Shown here: in pieces, positions 43,795-50,192 of the stretch
Position numbering within the stretch: position 1 is the stretch's first letter
How the letters are laid out: each line of letters starts with the position of its first letter
Source of the DNA: a virus
Direction: 5' to 3' (one strand)
DNA length: 60,934 nucleotides
IMG/VR virus record: IMGVR_UViG_3300047469_000311
Location: 1 to 60,934 of that record
Notes under the pieces: model-generated
Told to the model about the DNA's origin: nothing
Seen by the model: the letters and a program-made list of their open reading frames with translations, nothing else
The model's database searches: none
Program-made: the position numbers and the translations under genes

Positions 43795-44220
43795 TTACTG
43801 CAAAGTCAATCCTGCTTGAGTAGTGCGACTCACCCGCCGGGCCGCCACCACTTCCTCACTCCTGCGCGGACGCAGTTTCACACCTTCCAGAAGCCACGGC
43901 TGGTTATCCCGCAACCACGCCACGTCCTTGGTGATGGTGCCCGTGGAGAGCTTAAAGCATTTGGCGATGATCGTCTGCTTCATGCCTGCTTTCATCATCT
44001 TAGCGACGAATGCTCGCCGCGGTTCCACTGCCATCCAGTAGGCGTATTCCTCCACGCCGTTGCGAAAGAGCTTTGCCTCGTAGCCCTTGTCAACCTGAAC
44101 GACGACCAGCTTGAGGAACAGGAATTTGTGTATCGTGATCTGCACGTACTTTCGGCTGTTCTCGTACTTCTCGTAGATCTCGTCGATGTACTGCTTCGCC
44201 CGGTCCATCTTCTTTGCCAT
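43795..44220 (-). CDS. Helix-turn-helix DNA-binding protein (141 aa)
   Basis: Start at ATG 44220 (MAKKMDRAKQYIDEIYEKYE) with AAGGAACTGAA upstream. A helix-turn-helix is apparent in MKQTIIAKCFKLSTGTITKD around residues 86-105, where a turn (KLS) separates two helices. The flanks are basic (VEPRRAFVAKMMKAG and RPRRSEEVVAARRV). A transcription-regulator role for nearby early genes is plausible. A hairpin separates it from the genes downstream. Confidence 0.6.
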   Translation of the reverse strand: MAKKMDRAKQYIDEIYEKYENSRKYVQITIHKFLFLKLVVVQVDKGYEAKLFRNGVEEYAYWMAVEPRRAFVAKMMKAGMKQTIIAKCFKLSTGTITKDVAWLRDNQPWLLEGVKLRPRRSEEVVAARRVSRTTQAGLTLQ

Positions 44221-44337
44221 TTCAGTTCCTTGTAACAATTGTAGAGTAACGACCAATGTGGGGCTTTACACCCTCTCATGCGTGGGTAGTAGCTTACCCA
44301 TACGAAGTGCCCAATGCGTAAAAATCACATTCCTTCG

Positions 44338-44410
44338 AAACAACGGCATTTTCTCGCCGTGCTCGAAACAACGGCATAAGAGGAGAGCCGAAGCTCTCCT
44401 CCCATACCTG
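44338..44410 (-). terminator. Hairpin with UUCG loop and duplicated TATGCCGTT flank
   Basis: AGGAGAGC/GCTCTCCT with loop CGAA (44381-44400; UUCG on the leftward strand). It is followed on that strand by CTTATGCCGTTGTTTCGAGC and, about 30 bases on, a second near-copy AAATGCCGTTGTTTCGAAGG. The doubled motif is unique in this window. Confidence 0.7.
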
Positions 44411-44978
44411 AAGCGTCGATTGCAAAGTCCTGTGGACAGGGATAAGCAAAAGCTTTGACTCTATGCGACTCGAATGCACTTCCGACTATACTTACCAGAC
44501 AAGGTGGCCATCCCGACAAGTAAGCATACCCGGCTGCGCATTCCCAGCCCGACGTAGACGCAGCGGCCGCGGTGAAAACCGCAGGCGCCACTAGGCGAAC
44601 AAGTCCCGTAACGGCCGCACAAGGAAGACGGGCGTAACAACTCCGGGCTGGCACGTCGGGTTACCCCGGTTACCAACGATTCGCGAAGAAGCGAGACTAG
44701 ACGCAGTATCGGTACTGGAAACAAACAACTTACTGGCGTTTGCGTCGCCAGTCGTACGATTCGTGGCACCCATCGCGCGCAAACGCGATTTCGACCACAC
44801 GTAGGTACCTCCGTTAATCGTGAGTCACGGAGTCACAGGCGAAACTCGCCTGAATCTTGCTATAGCAAGTCTGGAAGCACTATCGACTCGGTCCTATCCT
44901 TTAAGTCCAGTCAGAGGCAGGTCAGTGCATGCAATGGAGTGGGCGTGGCTTCACGTCCGACAATGCTTCCAAATTTGC
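44411..44978. other. Long mostly non-coding stretch before the tRNA-Ser gene
   Basis: About 570 bases with only one weak gene candidate (44591-44800). Several hairpins are visible: GCGG/CCGC around 44575, CAGGCG/CGCCTG (44836-44852) and the palindrome CTTGCTATAGCAAG (44856-44869). Base composition is skewed and unlike that of the coding sequence around it. It may hold one or more structured RNAs transcribed leftward from the tRNA region. Confidence 0.5.
44591..44800 (-). CDS. Weak candidate small protein (69 aa, GTG start)
   Basis: GTG at 44800 is preceded by AACGGAGGTACCTAC, a very good ribosome site, and the frame runs 69 codons (VWSKSRLRAMGATNRTTGD at the start). The composition, Ser/Thr/Arg-rich with no hydrophobic core, resembles no family, and the surrounding sequence looks non-coding. 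It may be real because of the ribosome site, or chance. Confidence 0.3.
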   Translation of the reverse strand: MWSKSRLRAMGATNRTTGDANASKLFVSSTDTASSLASSRIVGNRGNPTCQPGVVTPVFLVRPLRDLFA

Positions 44979-45070
44979 TGGCGGAGAAAGTTGGATTCGA
45001 ACCAACGGTACAGGCACGCCCGTACTCCGGATTAGCAGTCCGGTGCTTTAAGCCTCTCAGCCATCTCTCC
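44979..45070 (-). tRNA. tRNA-Ser (anticodon GCT)
   Basis: A complete cloverleaf in 92 bases: acceptor GGAGAGA pairing with the 3-prime TTTCTCC, D arm with GCTGAGAGGC, anticodon stem CCGGA/TCCGG with loop CTGCTAA (anticodon GCT), a long variable arm typical of serine tRNA, T loop TTCGAAT and an encoded CCA. It decodes AGC/AGU. It is normal in every respect and serves as a control for the atypical units nearby. Confidence 0.9.
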
Positions 45071-45078
45071 ATTACTAC

Positions 45079-45360
45079 TTAAACTGCTTCGACCCGGATG
45101 ATCGTGGGCGCATTTTCGCGATAGTGAGCGATGCTCTCTTCACGTGCACCGCACGCTTTCATGTCGGCGATTCGCAGATCGATCCAGACAGGAATGTCAG
45201 CACGCGCTTCTTCCTCGGTCGCGTACTGCTTGGCTTCATGTCGGTTGTCGCCCGTCAGACTAGCAATGACGCAAGAGGGAATCGGACCCGTCACATCCGG
45301 GTTGAAATATTCTTTGCTGTTCGCACCGTTGCGATGCAAAGGAGCTACCAGAATGAACAT
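45079..45360 (-). CDS. Small protein carrying a capsid C-terminal motif (93 aa)
   Basis: Residues 1-19 (MFILVAPLHRNGANSKEYF) contain PLHRNGANSKE, identical over 11 residues to the major capsid protein segment at 684-694; the underlying DNA is also nearly the same. The rest (EEARADIPVWIDLRIADMKA and so on) is unrelated to the capsid. The ribosome site is weak. It sits within the tRNA cluster, 8 bases from tRNA-Ser. It may be a recombinant or a gene recognising the capsid context; function unknown. Confidence 0.55.
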   Translation of the reverse strand: MFILVAPLHRNGANSKEYFNPDVTGPIPSCVIASLTGDNRHEAKQYATEEEARADIPVWIDLRIADMKACGAREESIAHYRENAPTIIRVEAV

Positions 45361-45388
45361 GACGTTATCCGCAAAATGATTAGGTTAA

Positions 45389-45466
45389 TGGCCCCTTGGG
45401 AAGGATTTGAACCTCCGACACACCACCATTCGAGGTGGCCGCTCTACCAGACTGAGCTACCGCGGG
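45389..45466 (-). tRNA. Atypical tRNA-like gene with an 8-base anticodon loop
   Basis: D arm GCTC/GAGC, T arm with loop TTCAAAT and encoded CCA are present. With the standard 5-base variable region, the anticodon stem is GCCAC/GTGGT and the loop is CTCGAATG, eight bases instead of seven. The acceptor CCCGCGG pairs with CCAAGGG only at both ends; the two central pairs are G-A and C-A. The anticodon cannot be assigned safely (CGA if read from U33). It may be a frameshift-type tRNA, a tRNA mimic or a decaying gene. Confidence 0.5.
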
Positions 45467-45484
45467 ATACAACAGAAAACTGGT

Positions 45485-45566
45485 TGGTCCAGCAAGTGGT
45501 TTCGAGCCACCACCAAACTATCGACGCATGCATTCGCGATAGCCCAGTCCCTACCGGGGCAGACCA
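45485..45566 (-). tRNA. tRNA-like element with aberrant anticodon arm
   Basis: Four arms can be drawn: a short closing stem TGGTC/GACCA, a D-like arm GCCC/GGGC, an anticodon-like arm CTATCG/CGATAG with a long loop around GCATGC, and a T-like arm GGTGG/CCACT with loop CTCGAAA. The 3-prime CCA is part of the closing stem and no normal 7-bp acceptor exists. I treat it as a tRNA-derived structured RNA rather than a functional tRNA. Confidence 0.35.
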
Positions 45567-45588
45567 CAGAGTAAAGACTAAAAAAGAG

Positions 45589-45714
45589 TGGTTCCGTCAG
45601 GTTGGTATCGAACCAACGACCTCCGTCTGGTTGGTGAGTGGGAGAGTCCACCCTACCTGGCCGGTAGGTGGGCCCACTCTGGTGACGGCGCTCTACCGGC
45701 TGAGCTACTGCGGA
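45589..45714 (-). tRNA. Interrupted tRNA-like gene (56-base anticodon loop)
   Basis: A full tRNA body is split in its anticodon loop. Acceptor TCCGCAG pairs with CTG-A-CGGA (one bulged A), D arm GCTC/GAGC, anticodon stem CCGTC/GACGG, variable AGGTC, T arm GTTGG-TTCGATA-CCAAC and encoded ACCA. Between the anticodon stem strands lie 56 bases that fold into nested hairpins: GAGTGGG/CCCACTC around CCACCTACC/GGTAGGGTGG. No anticodon can be read directly. Confidence 0.5.
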
Positions 45715-45738
45715 CACTGAAGTACAACGGTAAAAGGA

Positions 45739-45871
45739 TGGTTCCAAGCGACACGAATCGAACGTGTGACCTCCCGTCTGTGTATATCCAACTCCACCAC
45801 TTCCCCTAACGGGGAAGCCCGGATTCGAACCGGGGAACTACGGGCACTCTTCCAAACTGAGCTACGCTGGA
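45739..45871 (-). tRNA. Interrupted tRNA-like gene (62-base anticodon loop with tRNA-like insert)
   Basis: Acceptor TCCAGCG pairs with CGC-T-TGGA (one bulged T), D arm GCTC/GAGT, anticodon stem CCCGT/ACGGG, variable AGGTC, T arm ACACG-TTCGATT-CGTGT and encoded ACCA. The 62 bases inside the anticodon loop contain a T-arm-like hairpin CCCGG-TTCGAAT-CCGGG, then CTTCCCC-GTTA-GGGGAAG, then a D-arm-like GTGGTGGAGTTGG. The insert therefore looks like the 3-prime half of a second tRNA placed before its 5-prime half. Confidence 0.5.
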
Positions 45872-45896
45872 CACTGATACAGCTACTACGAATTCT

Positions 45897-45974
45897 TGGC
45901 TCCCCAGGGTGGGTTCGAACCACCGACCTTCGGATTAACAGTCCGACGCTGACTACCAACTGAGCTACTGAGGA
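45897..45974 (-). tRNA. tRNA-Asn (anticodon GTT)
   Basis: Complete cloverleaf: acceptor TCCTCAG/CTGGGGA, D arm GCTC with loop AGTTGGTA, anticodon stem TCGGA/TCCGA with loop CTGTTAA, T loop TTCGAAC and encoded CCA. It decodes AAC/AAU. Confidence 0.9.
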
Positions 45975-45989
45975 ATTGAAGCATGCGAA

Positions 45990-46074
45990 TGGTGGAGAAG
46001 GATGGATTCGAACCATCGTAGGCAAAGCCAACAGATTTACAGTCTGCCCCCTTTAGCCACTCGGGCACCTCTCC
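45990..46074 (-). tRNA. tRNA-Tyr (anticodon GTA)
   Basis: 85 bases: acceptor GGAGAGG/CTTCTCC, anticodon stem GCAGA/TCTGT with loop CTGTAAA (anticodon GTA), a long variable arm as usual for tyrosine tRNA, T loop TTCGAAT and encoded CCA. It decodes UAC/UAU. It is the first tRNA of the leftward cluster. Confidence 0.9.
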
Positions 46075-46103
46075 GTCATGATGCATATACATACGGGTGA
46101 ATC

Positions 46104-46179
46104 AGAGAGGGCGTTGAGGACACGCACGACGTTCACACAGGCTTCTGGTTAGGAAGCCTGCGCAAGCATCACCCTCTCT
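46104..46179 (-). ncRNA. Structured 76-base element upstream of the tRNA cluster
   Basis: An 8-bp closing stem AGAGAGGG/CCCTCTCT encloses a very stable hairpin CAGGCTTC/GAAGCCTG with a 7-base loop and a smaller stem GCGT/ACGC. Length and arm arrangement recall a tRNA, but there is no TTCRA T loop and no CCA. It lies between the stop of the 293-residue gene and tRNA-Tyr, so it may be a processing leader, a terminator or a tRNA-derived RNA. Confidence 0.45.
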
Positions 46180-46205
46180 AATACATGCTCAGACGCGGTA
46201 AAAAG

Positions 46206-47087
46206 TTACTTTACGTCGTAGTCCGGATCGAAGCACATGTGACTGTGGTTGACCAGCATGTCCGTGAGATCGATGATTTGGAACTGCCAGTGCGAGCCAA
46301 TCTTGACCGCCGGTGGCACGTACTGTGCGCCTGCAATCTTGGCCTCACTGTCATCGAACTCCACGTAGTGGAACACGCCCCCGAGGATTTGATCCAGGGT
46401 CCGCTTGGCGCTTTCCGCATCGATGAACGACTGGAGTCGATTACCGAGCTTGACCCACTGCACGCTATCCTTCTCGGGGGTATCGGGATGAAACTCCAGA
46501 CTCGCGAAGTAGAGAATCGTGTTTTCCAATACCAACCGCAAAACGAACATGCCTGCCTCCTTTTCCGTGTTGACGTCTTTGTAGTGAGTCCCACCCGGCT
46601 CGAACTCCTTTACCGGCACGTACCATTTGCCCTCGTTCACACTCGCCAGGATCTTGGCTTTCATGGCCGCAAAGCTGTGACCGTAAAGGTGAGCAATCTT
46701 GCGCGCCATCGTATCGAGATCGGGATAGACTTCGGAGATGGGGGTACCAGGGGTGACTTCCTCGTACACTTGCCAGGCGGTAGCTTCTTGGATCGTCCAG
46801 GCAGGCGTATAGTCCGTGGCGACGGGTCGATCCCCGTAGTAATGCTCCACGCTCATGTCCAGCGCATGGCCATCGCGTTTAGTCCACCCGTAGAGGTCCC
46901 GACCATCCGGGCGTACCCCAATCAGGGTATAGACTTCGTTGGATTCCTCCCAGCGCTTACGGCACTCGTCCCAGTGCTGTTGATGCGCCACTAACTGGGT
47001 GCCGTCCATCAACGGAATGAAGCGACCCTTCGCGTCACGGGGATGTTCCCAATTCGGGGCCACACGACGGTATGCAATCTTACCCAT
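46206..47087 (-). CDS. Hypothetical protein, paralogue of the gene at 48742 (293 aa)
   Basis: The N-terminal half resembles the 171-residue protein at 48742: VAPNWEHPRDAKGRFIPLMD versus VAAGWQHPKLNDKLFVPLMD, then W-x-P/Q-x-EAT and YE-x-x-T-x-GTP. The C-terminal 130 residues are unique to this copy. No function is known. It starts in a TAATG overlap with the preceding stop codon. It is the last protein gene before the tRNA cluster. Confidence 0.6.
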   Translation of the reverse strand: MGKIAYRRVAPNWEHPRDAKGRFIPLMDGTQLVAHQQHWDECRKRWEESNEVYTLIGVRPDGRDLYGWTKRDGHALDMSVEHYYGDRPVATDYTPAWTIQEATAWQVYEEVTPGTPISEVYPDLDTMARKIAHLYGHSFAAMKAKILASVNEGKWYVPVKEFEPGGTHYKDVNTEKEAGMFVLRLVLENTILYFASLEFHPDTPEKDSVQWVKLGNRLQSFIDAESAKRTLDQILGGVFHYVEFDDSEAKIAGAQYVPPAVKIGSHWQFQIIDLTDMLVNHSHMCFDPDYDVK

Positions 47088-47485
47088 TAGAACTCCATTT
47101 GCTTAACTTGATGTTGCAGTAGCGACAAGAAGCGATCGCTATCGACGTTATCCCCAAACGTCGGCCACGAGCAGCCCAGATAGAAGTGTGCCAGCACACT
47201 CATCAGCTGGTCAGCGACATCGGTGTCGGACACGGTGTTCGCCAGGACCATGGTGATGCGCTCACGCGGGTAGAGCGAAAGGATTGCCTCGACTTGCCCC
47301 ACCGTCAGATCGACCTTGGCATGTTCGGCCCAAAGTGCTGCCACATCCCGGTACGCTTCATCGGGCGTCGCCATGTAGCGATGGTTCAACGCCTCCATGG
47401 TCGCTTGGCTGCGCATGTTGATGATGAAGAGGTTATCCGGATCGGACGCGAGTCGCAGCGTGTTCTTAGCACTATCGATGAACAT
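47087..47485 (-). CDS. Hypothetical protein (132 aa)
   Basis: Start at ATG 47485 (MFIDSAKNTLRLASDPDNLF) with AAGGAGAGCTCTAAC upstream. It is helical and soluble in appearance. The stop overlaps the next start. No family recognised. Confidence 0.6.
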   Translation of the reverse strand: MFIDSAKNTLRLASDPDNLFIINMRSQATMEALNHRYMATPDEAYRDVAALWAEHAKVDLTVGQVEAILSLYPRERITMVLANTVSDTDVADQLMSVLAHFYLGCSWPTFGDNVDSDRFLSLLQHQVKQMEF

Positions 47486-47486
47486 G

Positions 47487-47945
47487 TTAGAGCTCTCCTT
47501 GAGCCAGGAATCTAAGCAGGTACGGCAGCAGATTTGAGACATCCTCTTCTGTCAGCTGCATGCGGGAACGCGGATCGGAATTCGGATGCGCCGCCATGTC
47601 GCGCTTGAGTTGCTCCGAATCAATCCCGAGCCAGACAGCATGCGTACCGGACACGCGACTTTCTTGCAGACTGCTGTCCCGACCATAAAAGTCCTTGAAT
47701 AGCACTCGCTTAGAACCCCGTGACGTTTCGAGCTCCACGTGCGAGCGCACCGGATGTTTCATCTGGATCTCGAACTGCTCATGCAGGACATTGATCGGGT
47801 TGCGCTCTTGACCCGGCAAGCGATCAATGTCTCGTGTCGCTTGCAGTTCCCGGATATAGTGCTCCGGACCATTGAGTGCCCGTAACAGCGTGCGCAAGGC
47901 TTCTGCGTCAACGGCGACGTAACGGGTTTCCTTAAAAGCGGACAT
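47487..47945 (-). CDS. Hypothetical protein (152 aa)
   Basis: I start at ATG 47945 (MSAFKETRYVAVDAEALRTL) because AAGGAAA is better spaced to it than to the ATG two codons earlier. The protein is charged and soluble; the C-terminus is helical (LTEEDVSNLLPYLLRFLAQ). No domain is recognised. It is packed between neighbours with 1-2 base gaps. Confidence 0.6.
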   Translation of the reverse strand: MSAFKETRYVAVDAEALRTLLRALNGPEHYIRELQATRDIDRLPGQERNPINVLHEQFEIQMKHPVRSHVELETSRGSKRVLFKDFYGRDSSLQESRVSGTHAVWLGIDSEQLKRDMAAHPNSDPRSRMQLTEEDVSNLLPYLLRFLAQGEL

Positions 47946-47947
47946 GC

Positions 47948-48622
47948 TCATTTTCCTTGTACGTGAGTGTCAAACGTCCAGTTCTTGATGTCAGCGGCCT
48001 GGATGAACGGGAAGGCTTTGCGCAGCTCCTGCGTAATGTTCTTACGCGCATCGGTGCCCGTCATCATCAAGGACAGGTCAAAGAGCGGGTGCTGCAAGGA
48101 GAAGTAATGATGTTGGCCAAAGATCGTGACTTCTCCCGTGATGCCGCGCCGACGCGAAGCGGTTTTGGTCCGACAGTCCGTGGTAAACACCACGTCCGAG
48201 TCCATCGCCAGCGTAATCGGCGTGCAGCGCTTGATGGCTGCGCCAATGCGACTTTCGACATGGCGACCCCGACGTTGGAAGAAGTTGTGAAACTCTTTGC
48301 CCACTCGGTAAGTCTCGTCCTCGTTAGGTGCTTTCATCTGGGCGCCGTTGAGCTTGAGCTCGCCAAAGAGGCTGATGAACTTCGGATCGGGCAGCAACAT
48401 CTTGACGTAGTCGATCGTGTTCTGCGATTCAGGCAGGTGTACCGGTCCGCTATCTTCGCGGTACTGGATCTGCATGTACACTTTGACGGCTTGATCGGTT
48501 TTGGCATCAGCCAGTGTGATAAACCAGTTGGGCAATTCCGCGACGCGCTTCACCTGTTGGGGCAGGGGGACGAAAGTGAAGTGGCAGAAGCTATTTTCCA
48601 TCGAGATGCGGTGGGTAGTCAT
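47948..48622 (-). CDS. Hypothetical protein (224 aa)
   Basis: Start at ATG 48622 (MTTHRISMENSFCHFTFVPL); the ribosome site (GAGAACGTTACA) is modest. The protein is mixed alpha/beta with a basic stretch (CRTKTASRRRG). No family recognised. It heads the four-gene group down to 46206, behind a hairpin at 48680-48712. Confidence 0.55.
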   Translation of the reverse strand: MTTHRISMENSFCHFTFVPLPQQVKRVAELPNWFITLADAKTDQAVKVYMQIQYREDSGPVHLPESQNTIDYVKMLLPDPKFISLFGELKLNGAQMKAPNEDETYRVGKEFHNFFQRRGRHVESRIGAAIKRCTPITLAMDSDVVFTTDCRTKTASRRRGITGEVTIFGQHHYFSLQHPLFDLSLMMTGTDARKNITQELRKAFPFIQAADIKNWTFDTHVQGK

Positions 48623-48677
48623 TGTAACGTTCTCTATAGTGGGGTCGGGCACGCATTCCTAGCGGGCTTGGACGCCA

Positions 48678-48712
48678 AGGTCATAAATGGCGAGGGTGTA
48701 ACCCCTCGCCCA
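48678..48712 (-). terminator. Hairpin with GTCATAAA flank
   Basis: GGCGAGGG/CCCCTCGCC stem (48689-48710) with a short loop. On the leftward strand it is followed by ATTTATGACCTTGG, a TATGAC variant. It ends the 171-residue gene. Confidence 0.65.
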
Positions 48713-48741
48713 AAGTGCTCTACTGCGAGTTACATCTACCA

Positions 48742-49257
48742 TCATGCGGGTTGGAGCAACGCATCCTCAATGAGAATGGTGTTGATCTTCTCGCGCATCA
48801 GCTGGCCAAAGGTAAAACCATGACACAACTGTAACCAACCGGTAAAAGTCAGTCGCCGAGTGGGGCAGAGCGTGACTTTGTGCGTCACGCACCAATCCGC
48901 CAACTCGTTTTCTGTCGGAAACGCCGGAGATAACGGCGTACCCAACGTGAGCGTTTCGTACAACATGTACTGGGTGGCTTCCTCGGGTTTCCATACCGGC
49001 ATGTACTGGTCCTGATGGGGCTCGTTGCCGTAGTACTGGTGAAAACAAGTTTGACAGATACCTGCTTCACGTCGAGTGATCCACTCTTTCGCGTTCACGG
49101 GGTCTCGTACCATCCCGAGCTCCCACATCCGGCGATTTTCTTCATACCGCTGAGAGTCTGATGCAAACCGACTCCCGTCCATCAAGGGAACAAACAGCTT
49201 GTCGTTCAACTTCGGGTGTTGCCATCCCGCAGCTACTTTACGAACTTCACGACTCAT
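48742..49257 (-). CDS. Hypothetical protein, paralogue of the gene at 46206 (171 aa)
   Basis: Start at ATG 49257 (MSREVRKVAAGWQHPKLNDK) with AGGAGATCAGTG upstream. Shares the WxHP...F-x-PLMDG block and the EAT-x-Y-x-x-YE-x-x-T-x-GTP block with the 293-residue protein. A C-x-x-C-x-x-H (CQTCFHQYYG) may bind zinc; the longer paralogue lacks these cysteines. The C-terminus is short. Function unknown. Confidence 0.6.
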   Translation of the reverse strand: MSREVRKVAAGWQHPKLNDKLFVPLMDGSRFASDSQRYEENRRMWELGMVRDPVNAKEWITRREAGICQTCFHQYYGNEPHQDQYMPVWKPEEATQYMLYETLTLGTPLSPAFPTENELADWCVTHKVTLCPTRRLTFTGWLQLCHGFTFGQLMREKINTILIEDALLQPA

Positions 49258-49291
49258 CACTGATCTCCTGGTGGTGATGCCTTGCTTCAGG

Positions 49292-49783
49292 CTAGGTCGT
49301 GCGAAACGCTTCGTAGTTCGAGAAGCCAGTGAGGCAACGTCGAAGCTGCAAAGCGTCCCACAGTGCGTGATGCTGTACTGCACCCTGAAGCGCGCGATCC
49401 TGAACATACGGGTCGACGCGCTGTACTTCGAAGACGATACCAGGGATGTCCACCATCGTGCCGGGTCCCGTGATCAGCAGTTCGCTGAAATACTTCACGT
49501 CATCCGGCCAGTCGGTGATGATCCGAATCTCGCCCTCTTCTTTCTGCAAATACGCCTGCAGAACCTTTTGGAACTCTTCCACACCTAAGTGCAGAGGCCA
49601 AATACCGCTCGGGGTAGCCGCGTCCAGGTACGGGACTACATTGCGTTGCACCCACGGATCGATCGGTGCTTTCGGCCGGGGAAAGACGTTATACAACGCC
49701 ACCCCCAGACTGTTCACCAGACCGATACTCATCAACTCGCCTTTATGGCTGTTGAACTCCGTGTCCAAATAGACTTTCCCCAT
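49292..49783 (-). CDS. DEDDh-type 3'-5' exonuclease (163 aa)
   Basis: The exonuclease motifs are in order: VYLDTEFNS (D7, E9; Exo I), ITDWPDDVKYF (D91 or D94; Exo II) and QHHALWDALQ (H139, D143; Exo III). The enzyme would remove nucleotides from 3-prime ends using two metal ions; the small size and sequence recall the Rv2179c-like exoribonuclease family, so RNA may be the substrate. A CATATTAC box lies 42 bases upstream, suggesting early expression. It could process the nearby tRNA-like transcripts or degrade host RNA; this is inference. Confidence 0.75.
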   Translation of the reverse strand: MGKVYLDTEFNSHKGELMSIGLVNSLGVALYNVFPRPKAPIDPWVQRNVVPYLDAATPSGIWPLHLGVEEFQKVLQAYLQKEEGEIRIITDWPDDVKYFSELLITGPGTMVDIPGIVFEVQRVDPYVQDRALQGAVQHHALWDALQLRRCLTGFSNYEAFRTT

Positions 49784-49824
49784 TTCCTTCCTCCTTATTT
49801 AGGCTACTGGTGTTGCTCAAGGAA

Positions 49825-49832
49825 GTAATATG
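49825..49832 (-). promoter_or_regulatory. Early-promoter-like box CATATTAC
   Basis: CATATTAC on the leftward strand, one base from the TATATTAC consensus, 42 bases before the exonuclease start. Preceded by TTTGGGCGA and followed by TTCCTTG. Confidence 0.5.
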
Positions 49833-49860
49833 TCGCCCAAACTGGTTTCATTGGGGCATA

Positions 49861-49882
49861 AACCAGAGCACCTGCTCCGGAC
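49861..49882 (-). terminator. Short hairpin beside a GGCATAAAC motif
   Basis: CC-x-GAGC/GCTC-x-GG with loop ACCT, next to GGGGCATAAACC. A weak member of the flank family. Confidence 0.4.
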
Positions 49883-49894
49883 TACTTTCTTATT

Positions 49895-50125
49895 GTTTTA
49901 AGGGAAATAAAAAGCGGGGCAGCAGACCTCGCGTATCGGTGGAGAACGAGCTTGCTGTCTGTGCCCCGTGGACAAACAAAAAAGAAGGAGGGACCCTGGT
50001 CCGGTGTTGGACAGACCAGCGCTGTAGCCCCTCCCCTGAGAGAACTGGTGAAGAAAAAGTGAAGGCCAAGCGGCAGACAGGAGGAGGTGAGCCTAACCGC
50101 CCGGCCTTCGAGAGGAGACCTCTAC
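49895..50125 (-). ncRNA. Three tandem hairpin + U-tract units
   Basis: No protein gene is credible here. On the leftward strand three large stem-loops occur in succession, each followed by a U-rich tract: CGAAGGCC...GGCCTTC then ACTTTTTC (about 50055-50113); GGAGGGG...CCCTCC with inner CTGGTC/GGACCAG, then TTCTTTTTTG (about 49978-50038); and CGGGGCACAGAC...GTCTGCTGCCCCG then CTTTTTATTTCC (about 49905-49972). Each looks like a small RNA ending in an intrinsic terminator. They lie after the 122-residue gene. Confidence 0.65.
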
Positions 50126-50192
50126 AATTGCACAAACGAGGAACAGTCTACTACCGCACTACAGCCGCATGCAAAAGACAGCAGCCCCAAAG

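Noticed and set aside
44461-44769. Open frame of about 100 codons in the non-coding stretch
   Set aside because: Composition is Arg/Ser/Cys/Gly-rich, there is no ribosome site and the frame overlaps a better-supported small candidate at 44591-44800.
44979-46179. tRNA cluster as an integration attachment site
   Set aside because: No integrase, no direct repeat of a tRNA end and no prophage-type gene is present; the genome type is strictly lytic.
48620-48645. CACTATAG resembling part of a T7 promoter
   Set aside because: Only 8 bases match, there is no upstream T7 consensus, and the phage encodes a multisubunit polymerase instead.
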